This document shows, in pieces, positions 6,195 to 11,746 of a stretch of DNA of 24,086 bases. This DNA is from an uncultured Treponema sp. GTDB lineage: Bacteria > Spirochaetota > Spirochaetia > Treponematales > Treponemataceae. The stretch is taken from positions 1 through 24,086 of the forward strand of contig CAMWPF010000004.1 in the NCBI GenBank assembly GCA_947176045.1. The letters run 5' to 3'. How positions within the stretch are numbered: the stretch's first letter is position 1; the number at the start of each line of letters is the position of its first letter. A model generated the notes under the pieces. That model did not search any database, was not told the origin of the DNA, and saw only the letters and a program-made list of their open reading frames with translations. The position numbers were made by a program, and so were the translations under genes.

Positions 6195-7172
6195 ATGAAA
6201 AAGAACGCCGTTTTAATGAGCTGCTTTTTTCTCTGCGTGATGTGCCTGCCTGCCGCGGCAAAGGGGCGCGCGCCCGCGTGGGTGACTGACTGGAAGTCGG
6301 CGTTTCCCGATTCGGCGTACATAGCGCAGCGGGGGACGGGAAAGACGGCGGAGCTGGCGCGGACGGATGCGATTTCGGCAGTCGCGCGCTACCTTAAAAG
6401 CGAAGTGCAGGCGACTCTTTCCACATCATTTTCAACATCAGGAAGCGAGGAGCGGACGGAAACGCAGGAGGACGTCCTCATAACATCGCAGGCAGAGCTG
6501 TACGGCACGGAATTCACGGAGCCGTACCTGTACAAGAAGACATGGTGCTGTGTGGCGTACATCGACCGCGCCAAGGCGTGGGCGCAAATTCTTCCCGGCA
6601 TCCGCGCAAAGGAGGCGGTGTTCCTTTCGTTCATGGAAAAGGCGCAGGCTGATGACGAGCCGTTCCGCGCGTGCGCCTGCTACAAGGACGCGTGGGACAG
6701 CGCGCAGGATTTCTTCGCCGCGCTCGCATACGGGAGGCTCATATATCCCGGGGCGGACGCGGTTTTTGCCGAAAGCAAGGGACGCGCCCTTTCCGTGCCG
6801 TCGCTGCTCGCCGCGCAGAAGGCAGGCGTGTCCGTGCGGATTGTATGTCCGGAAGATGCGGACGGAATCATTCGGAACGCAGTCGCGCGGAAATTCGAGG
6901 AGGCGGGATTCGCCGTTTCGGACGACGGATGCTGCGCTGCCGAGGCGAAGATCGAGCTGAACGCAGAAGGCGGCGATCCTGTTGCCGTGCGTCCTTCGCT
7001 CACCGTGACGGTGCGGGGCAGGACGGGTGCGGCCGTGCATTCGTTCCAGTGCCGGGCGGAAGAAAAGACCGCCGCATATTCGCTTGAAACCGCAAAGCGC
7101 CGCGCGCTTCCCAAGCTTGCGGAGGCGGTCGGCGCTCAGTTCCTGCAAGGTTATGAGGGCATACGCCCGTAA
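6195..7172 (+). CDS. Exported LPP20-like protein
   Basis: The 325-residue protein has a signal peptide (hydrophobic core 5-20, AAA-KG cleavage site near 22). After it comes an LPP20-type region: PAWV (27-30), FPDSAYIAQRGTG (37-49) and a helix with regularly spaced Ala (ARTDAISAVARYLKSEV). In LPP20 and related proteins this forms a small domain often found beside CsgG-like proteins. The C-terminal ~120 residues (RIVCPEDADGIIRNAV...) contain alternating strands and a conserved-looking EEAGF segment, possibly a second alpha/beta domain. GGAG seven bases upstream supports the start. It lies 21 bases after the PPC-like lipoprotein gene and 40 bases before the next, so co-transcription is likely. 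It is probably periplasmic or outer-membrane associated; the exact role is unknown. Confidence 0.72.
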   Translation: MKKNAVLMSCFFLCVMCLPAAAKGRAPAWVTDWKSAFPDSAYIAQRGTGKTAELARTDAISAVARYLKSEVQATLSTSFSTSGSEERTETQEDVLITSQAELYGTEFTEPYLYKKTWCCVAYIDRAKAWAQILPGIRAKEAVFLSFMEKAQADDEPFRACACYKDAWDSAQDFFAALAYGRLIYPGADAVFAESKGRALSVPSLLAAQKAGVSVRIVCPEDADGIIRNAVARKFEEAGFAVSDDGCCAAEAKIELNAEGGDPVAVRPSLTVTVRGRTGAAVHSFQCRAEEKTAAYSLETAKRRALPKLAEAVGAQFLQGYEGIRP

Positions 7173-7212
7173 CATACTGTTCATCATACCGATTACCAAT
7201 ACGGAGGAAAAA

Positions 7213-8040
7213 ATGAAACGATTGATGTACAAAGCGGCTGCCGCCGCATTGGCGCTCGCGCTTGCCGGATGCGCTTCCACAAAGGGTGTTGACGTGCCGG
7301 TTGCCGACAAGAAAGACATCGACAAGGTTGTCGTGGTGGATTGGGAGGACAGGACGCTGGGGCTGGATGCCGCGCCCGAGTGGCTTGTCGCCGCCCGCAA
7401 GGGGAATTCCGACAAGGCGAAGCAGGATTTGAGCATTGAGAGCAGCCGCATCGTGAAGGTCAGTCCCGCGACGGGAAAGACGCAGGCACAGGCGCAGGCG
7501 TTCTCCCGCGCCGGATTCGCGTACTCGCAGGCGGCAGAACTTTCGCAGAAAGTCATCGGCCGCGTGGGACAGGGACTGAACGACGTGAACCAGCTTGAGG
7601 CGGTGTATATTGCTGCGAGCGAGACAAAGGCCGATATGAGCGGACTCCGCGAAGAGCGCGGCTTCTGGCAGAAAGTGCGCCGGACGACTGCGGACACGAA
7701 GGATCGCGAGGAGTACTACGTGTACTACACGGTGTATTCGATGAGCCAGGAATCATGGGACGCGCTCTGCAAGAAATATCTGATGGATGTAATGGGCGGT
7801 GCGAACCTTGAGACCGAAACGCAGAAGAAAATCGGCGCGCTGTTCAGCGAAATGAAAGAGGACGCAGACAAGAAGGAGCTTAAGAAGGCGCAGGAAGAAG
7901 CGGCGCTGTACCGTGCGCAGGTTGCGCGGCTTGAGGCGGAAAGCGCGCGCTACAAAGAATCGCACTCCGCCGCATCAAAAGACCCGGCAAAACAAGCAGT
8001 TGAAGATGCGAATCTTACGCTTGAACTGATGCTGAAGTAA
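7213..8040 (+). CDS. Lipoprotein with LPP20-like region and C-terminal coiled coil
   Basis: GGAGG then six A bases precede the ATG at 7213, giving 275 residues. The signal peptide ends LALAGC (Cys20). The middle has APEWLVAARKGN, similar to the P-x-W-hydrophobic opening of LPP20-type domains, then an Ala/Gln-rich helical stretch (TQAQAQAFSRAGFAYSQAAE) and an aromatic strand EEYYVYYTVYSMSQ. From about residue 205 the protein is heptad-like and highly charged (EMKEDADKKELKKAQEEAAL), indicating a coiled coil that could bind a partner such as the coiled-coil protein at 11747. Anchoring in a membrane by lipid is predicted. I do not recognise a named family with confidence. Confidence 0.72.
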   Translation: MKRLMYKAAAAALALALAGCASTKGVDVPVADKKDIDKVVVVDWEDRTLGLDAAPEWLVAARKGNSDKAKQDLSIESSRIVKVSPATGKTQAQAQAFSRAGFAYSQAAELSQKVIGRVGQGLNDVNQLEAVYIAASETKADMSGLREERGFWQKVRRTTADTKDREEYYVYYTVYSMSQESWDALCKKYLMDVMGGANLETETQKKIGALFSEMKEDADKKELKKAQEEAALYRAQVARLEAESARYKESHSAASKDPAKQAVEDANLTLELMLK

Positions 8041-8088
8041 GGTAAAAAGGGCGGAACGAAAAAGGAAAAGGCTCGTCCGCCCGAACTA

Positions 8089-8148
8089 CACAGTGCAGCG
8101 TGCGATGACTGCGCATTCTGTTATGCGGCAGTCGTACGCCATACTGTG
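8089..8148 (+). other. Long imperfect hairpin ahead of the small-lipoprotein genes
   Basis: Paired arms are CACAGT/ACTGTG (8089-8094, 8143-8148), GCGT/ACGC (8098-8101, 8136-8139) and GACTGCGCAT/ATGCGGCAGTC (8107-8116, 8123-8133, one bulge), with a 6-base loop. There is no U-tract after it, so it is not a standard terminator. It ends 21 bases before the next start codon. A 14-codon frame (8105-8149) lies inside it without a clear ribosome-binding site. An RNA processing site or a 5' regulatory structure is possible. Confidence 0.5.
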
Positions 8149-8169
8149 AATCAGTAGTAGGAGGATTTT

Positions 8170-8541
8170 ATGAAAAGAAAATTAGGGATGTTTCTTTTTT
8201 CATGTCTGTTGGTTCTTTTGATTACTAGTTGTGATGAAGTTTTGTCTGTAGTAACTCCCGGAGAAAACGGTGAAAAAGTTGTGAACAATTATGTTTCTAT
8301 GCTTGGCGACAAGGTATATGACGAAAGTGTTTCTATGAAAACATGGAACGACATAGACATTTTTGAGGATGAAGATATTGTTGCAATGATGGATAACTTG
8401 CTTTTTAAAATCGAAAACGATAAAGAAAGAATTGTCGTTTTAGGTGATAAGGACACTGCTGTTGAAATCAGTTTTTTCGATGGTGGCTATACATATACTG
8501 TATTTTCATCGATGGAAAGTTTAAATCGTATGTTTAATTAA
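8170..8541 (+). CDS. Small lipoprotein, unknown function
   Basis: The 123-residue protein has a signal peptide with lipobox-like LITSC (Cys21), a relaxed form usual in spirochaetes. The mature part is acidic (NDIDIFEDEDIVAMMDNLL) and ends in two probable strands, GDKDTAVEISFFDGGYTYTVFSS. No family is recognised. AGGAGG sits six bases before the ATG. The gene is clearly more AT-rich than those on either side, and the next gene shares this trait, pointing to separate ancestry for the pair. Its start lies 21 bases downstream of the hairpin at 8089-8148. It is probably anchored to a membrane facing the periplasm or surface. Confidence 0.75.
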   Translation: MKRKLGMFLFSCLLVLLITSCDEVLSVVTPGENGEKVVNNYVSMLGDKVYDESVSMKTWNDIDIFEDEDIVAMMDNLLFKIENDKERIVVLGDKDTAVEISFFDGGYTYTVFSSMESLNRMFN

Positions 8542-8554
8542 AGTGGAGGAAAAA

Positions 8555-8812
8555 ATGAATAGATTTTTTAAAATACTTGCAATAGCATTTGTATTATCAC
8601 CACTTTTCTTTTCGTGCTCAAAGAAGCCGCTTACCCTTGACAAGGAAACTTCTATGAAAACTTTGCTTAGAGCGAGTGACGATGAAATAACGGAACTCGT
8701 TATAAAAGAGGCAATAGAAAAGGGAAATTTATCTGAAGAAAATATAGATGTTGAATATATTTTGCGTGATGCAAAAAGCCAGGCTATTGCCGTGAAACTA
8801 AAGATTAACTAG
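8555..8812 (+). CDS. Very small lipoprotein, unknown function
   Basis: I chose the ATG at 8555, five bases after GGAGG, giving 85 residues; an ATG at 8543 lies upstream of that site. The signal peptide ends LFFSC (Cys21). The mature part is about 64 residues and charged: DKETSMKTLLRASDDEITELVIKEA suggests helices, then a strand ending QAIAVKLKIN. No family is recognised. It starts 13 bases after the previous stop and ends 23 bases before the ankyrin gene, so the three are likely one transcript. Composition is AT-rich like its upstream neighbour. SMKT also occurs in the neighbour (SVSMKTWNDI), perhaps by chance. Confidence 0.72.
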   Translation: MNRFFKILAIAFVLSPLFFSCSKKPLTLDKETSMKTLLRASDDEITELVIKEAIEKGNLSEENIDVEYILRDAKSQAIAVKLKIN

Positions 8813-8835
8813 AGAACAATAGTAAGGAGATAATT

Positions 8836-10917
8836 ATGAATATGAAGAGGACGACATATATTGTTGCGGTATGCCTTGCCATTTTGGGAATTGCTGGGTG
8901 CCATGGCAACCAAGCAGATGCGATATTTATGGACGCCATAAGGAAAGGGGATGCGGCTGAGGCAGCCCAACTCATCGAAACAGGCGCGAATGTAAATGCG
9001 AAGAACGGCGACGGCATGACTGCGCTCATGTACGCGGTAAAGAAAAATAAGGCTGGCATTGTGAGGTTGCTTGTTGAAGCAGGCGCGGACGTAAATTCCA
9101 AAAACGGCGACGGTATAACCGCGCTTTCTATGGCGGTGAACGATGAGCGCTCCGACATTGTGAAGCTGCTTGTTGAAGCAGGCACGAACGTGAATGCGAA
9201 GAACAGCGACGACATGACTGCGCTCATGTACGCGGTAGAGGGAAACAATGCTGGCATTGTGAGACTGCTTGTTGAGGCAGGCGCGAACGTGAACTCTAAG
9301 AACAGCGACGGTATGACTGCGCTTTCTATGGCTGTGAACAAGGGGCGTTCCGACATTGTGAAGCTGCTTGTTGGAATGGGCGTGGATGCAAACATCAAGG
9401 ACAAGTACGGTATGACCGCGCTCATGTACGCGGTAGAGGGAAACAATGCTGACATTGTGAGGCTGCTTGTTAAAGCGGGCGCGAATGTAAATGCGAAGAA
9501 CGGCGACGGTATGCCTGTGCTTTCTATGGCGGTGAACGATGGGCGTTCCGACATTGTGGGACTGCTTGTTGAGGCAGGCGCGGACGTGAACTCTAAGAAC
9601 AGCGACGGTATGACCGCGCTTTCTATGGCGGTGAACAAGGGGCGTTCCGACATTGTGAAGCTGCTTGTTGGAATGGGCGTGGATGCAAACATCAAAGACA
9701 AGTACGGCATGACCGCGCTCATGTACGCGGTAGAGGGAAACGATGCTGGCATTGTGAAGCTGCTCATTGAAGCGGGTGCGGACATTGACGTTCAGAACGA
9801 GTATGGCATGACTGTACTTATGCGCGCGACGAAACAAGGAAGCATTGACAGTGTGAGGCTGCTTGTTGAAGCAGGCGTGAATGTGAATGCGAAGAACAGC
9901 GACGGTATGACTGCGCTTTCTTTGGCGGTGAACGATGGGCGTTCCGACATTGTGGGGTTGCTTGTTGGAATGGGCGTGGATGCAAATATCAGAGACAAGT
10001 ACGGCATGACTGCGCTCATGTACGCGGTAGAGGGAAACGATGTTGGCATTGTGGAGCTGCTCATTGAAGCGGGTGCGGACATTGACGCTCAGAACGAGTA
10101 TGGCATGACTGTACTTATGCGCGCGACGAAACAAGGAAGCATTGACAGTGTGAGGCTGCTTGTTGAAGCAGGCGTGAATATGAATGCAAAGAACAAAGAC
10201 GGATGGACTGCGCTTATGCGCGCGGCGAGGGATGGCAACAGTGATATCGTAAAGCTGCTCGTCAATGCGGGTGCGGATATAAATGTGCAGGACAGCTACG
10301 GGATGCCTGCCATCATGCGCGCGGCGAAGGCCGGCAATGTCGATGTTGTGAAATTCCTCGTCAGTGCGGGTGCGGACAATGCTGCTAACGCGGAACAGAT
10401 TATCAGAGAAATTGAGATTGCGAGAGCGCGGGATGAATTCGGAAAAACCACCCTTATGTATGCGGCAAGAGATGGCAATGCTGTTGCAGTAGAACAGTGC
10501 ATTAAGGCGAAGGCAGATGTAAACGCACAGGACAATGACGGCAGGACTGCACTTAGATACGCAGCGGAAAAAGGCAGTTTATCTATCGTAGAGCGGCTTG
10601 TCAAAGCTGGCGCGGACGTAAACGCGAAAGCCAATAATGGCGGTACTGCGCTCATGGCTGCTGTAAATGCTGGCAGTATCGATGTCGTAAAATTGCTCAT
10701 AAAATCGGGTGCAGATGTAAATGCGAAAACCAACGATGGCAGTACTGCGCTTATGGTTGCAGTAAATGTTGGCGATGCTGTTGCCGTAAAATTGCTTATC
10801 AAATCGAGGGCGGATGTAAACGTAAAGAACCGCAGAGGTATGACTGCTCTTTCATATGCGAAAAAGAATGGCAGTGCCGATATCGTAGCACGCCTTCTTA
10901 AAGCTGGTGCCCGATAA
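8836..10917 (+). CDS. Ankyrin-repeat lipoprotein with about 20 repeats
   Basis: The 693-residue product starts with a signal peptide and lipobox LGIAGC (Cys22), so the ankyrin solenoid should lie outside the cytoplasm. About 20 repeats of 33 residues follow, with consensus GMTALMYAV..G..DIVKLL(V/I)EAGADVN.KN.D. One repeat (about the 15th) carries a 14-residue insert (AEQIIREIEIARAR). Ankyrin arrays bind other proteins; the partner is unknown. AAGGAG seven bases before the ATG supports the start. Repeats 4-13 form higher-order 99-residue units. The frame stops at KAGAR*, whereas repeats in this protein expect KAGAD, and removing one C at 10910-10912 would continue the frame for 50 acidic residues. 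The 3' end is thus probably frameshifted. Confidence 0.92.
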   Translation: MNMKRTTYIVAVCLAILGIAGCHGNQADAIFMDAIRKGDAAEAAQLIETGANVNAKNGDGMTALMYAVKKNKAGIVRLLVEAGADVNSKNGDGITALSMAVNDERSDIVKLLVEAGTNVNAKNSDDMTALMYAVEGNNAGIVRLLVEAGANVNSKNSDGMTALSMAVNKGRSDIVKLLVGMGVDANIKDKYGMTALMYAVEGNNADIVRLLVKAGANVNAKNGDGMPVLSMAVNDGRSDIVGLLVEAGADVNSKNSDGMTALSMAVNKGRSDIVKLLVGMGVDANIKDKYGMTALMYAVEGNDAGIVKLLIEAGADIDVQNEYGMTVLMRATKQGSIDSVRLLVEAGVNVNAKNSDGMTALSLAVNDGRSDIVGLLVGMGVDANIRDKYGMTALMYAVEGNDVGIVELLIEAGADIDAQNEYGMTVLMRATKQGSIDSVRLLVEAGVNMNAKNKDGWTALMRAARDGNSDIVKLLVNAGADINVQDSYGMPAIMRAAKAGNVDVVKFLVSAGADNAANAEQIIREIEIARARDEFGKTTLMYAARDGNAVAVEQCIKAKADVNAQDNDGRTALRYAAEKGSLSIVERLVKAGADVNAKANNGGTALMAAVNAGSIDVVKLLIKSGADVNAKTNDGSTALMVAVNVGDAVAVKLLIKSRADVNVKNRRGMTALSYAKKNGSADIVARLLKAGAR
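9301..10191 (+). repeat. 297-bp supra-repeat inside the ankyrin gene, three units
   Basis: The phrase AACAGCGACGGTATGAC recurs at 9301, 9598 and 9895, exactly 297 bases apart, and each unit encodes three ankyrin repeats (99 residues). The protein of the fifth and eighth ankyrin repeats is identical. Segments starting 9706 and 10003 are nearly identical over about 190 bases. This is the mark of unequal crossing-over or slippage among units. Confidence 0.9.
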
Positions 10918-11065
10918 TGCGGACAGTACGGACGCATTCATTGAAGAAGATACGGACATGGACGGGCAAAATGTAGAAGATGTGGAAGAACTTTCTATTG
11001 AATTGGATGCGAATGATGCGGACGGGGAGGAGCAGTTCGAAAATGAGGAGACAATGGAAGCATAA
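10913..11065 (+). other. Displaced acidic C-terminal tail of the ankyrin protein (+1 frame)
   Basis: In the +1 frame relative to the ankyrin gene, from GAT at 10913 to the TAA at 11063-11065, 50 codons read DNADSTDAFIEEDTDMDGQN and onward. About one third of residues are Asp or Glu, ending NEETMEA. Joining it after KAGA gives KAGADNA, the same junction as in the 15th ankyrin repeat (SAGADNA). The most economical explanation is one extra C in GGTGCCCGAT at 10910-10912. It may be a real mutation, phase variation or a sequencing error. The tail has no good start of its own. Confidence 0.65.
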
Positions 11066-11141
11066 TTTTGCGCAGTTTTCAGCAGACGATTTTGTTGCTT
11101 GCGTCTTATGACGGACGAAAATAGCTCATTGAAATAAAAGA

Positions 11142-11160
11142 GCGGCGGTTCTGCCGCCGC
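11142..11160. terminator. GC-rich hairpin in the gap after the ankyrin gene
   Basis: GCGGCGG (11142-11148) pairs with CCGCCGC (11154-11160) around a 5-base loop. On the plus strand no T-run follows. On the minus strand the stem is followed by TCTTTTATTTC, so it would work better as a minus-strand terminator, although no minus gene ends here. It may be a partial terminator or mRNA-stabilising structure between the ankyrin and LRR genes. The rest of 11066-11203 shows nothing else clear. Confidence 0.35.
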
Positions 11161-11203
11161 ACAACTACAACCATCGGCGGATGAAAAGCGCAAGGAATGA
11201 CAA

Positions 11204-11722
11204 ATGAAATTACAGAAAATGATGTTTGCCGCGGTTGCGGTGCTGGCGATTGTCTGCGCGGGATGCAAGGATTCGGAGGATGCTGGATCTATTCGTATTC
11301 CTGCATATTTGCGGGTGGACGGTACGGAAATTGTGGACTGGAGGGCTGACATTCCTGCGGAGGTTTCCATTCCCGACGGCATAACGGCAATCAATGACAA
11401 TGCGTTTTATGACTGCGACAGGATTCATAGTGTGTTCGTTCCTCGAAGCGTCACCTATATCGCTGAGAAGGCATTTTATTCCTGCGGTTCCCTTGAAAGT
11501 ATAACAATAGGGGATGGCGTGACGTATATTGGCGAATATGCGTTTGCAAATTGTCCCGATTTAAAGGATGTGTACTACAATGGCGATTTGGAACAGTGGA
11601 GGGCGGTTGAAAAGTATAATAAGCCATTCGGTTACTCTAGATATGACCGTGGAACTTCCTATTATTATACGAAAGAGAGAGATGTTACCATCCACTGTAC
11701 GGACGGCGATACCATAGAATAG
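11204..11722 (+). CDS. BspA-type leucine-rich-repeat lipoprotein
   Basis: The 172-residue protein has a signal peptide ending CAGC (Cys21; the -3 position is unusual). About three LRR_5 (BspA/T. pallidum LRR) repeats follow: VSIPDGITAINDNAFYDCDR, VFVPRSVTYIAEKAFYSCGS and ITIGDGVTYIGEYAFANCPD. It ends with the cap usual for these proteins, VYYNGDLEQWRAV, and a Tyr-rich tail. Such domains mediate adhesion or protein binding at the surface. Family members usually have many more repeats, so this is a short version, but it looks complete. AAGG lies eight bases before the ATG. It is 24 bases upstream of the CsgG-like gene, suggesting joint transcription with it. Confidence 0.85.
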   Translation: MKLQKMMFAAVAVLAIVCAGCKDSEDAGSIRIPAYLRVDGTEIVDWRADIPAEVSIPDGITAINDNAFYDCDRIHSVFVPRSVTYIAEKAFYSCGSLESITIGDGVTYIGEYAFANCPDLKDVYYNGDLEQWRAVEKYNKPFGYSRYDRGTSYYYTKERDVTIHCTDGDTIE

Positions 11723-11746
11723 CAGTTGCTTCAAGGAGCCAGAAAA

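Noticed and set aside
8805..10134. Long open frames on the minus strand across the ankyrin gene
   Set aside because: They mirror the ankyrin repeat periodicity and have low-complexity products (Ser/Thr/Pro- or His/Arg/Val-rich). No ribosome-binding site or family supports them.
10852..11400. Minus-strand frame spanning the gap after the ankyrin gene
   Set aside because: Its Ser-rich centre is the antisense of the displaced acidic tail, and its ends are antisense to two real genes.
11726..11746. TTG start for the CsgG-like gene
   Set aside because: It lies upstream of the AAGGAG site; the ATG at 11747 is properly spaced and starts a clean signal peptide.
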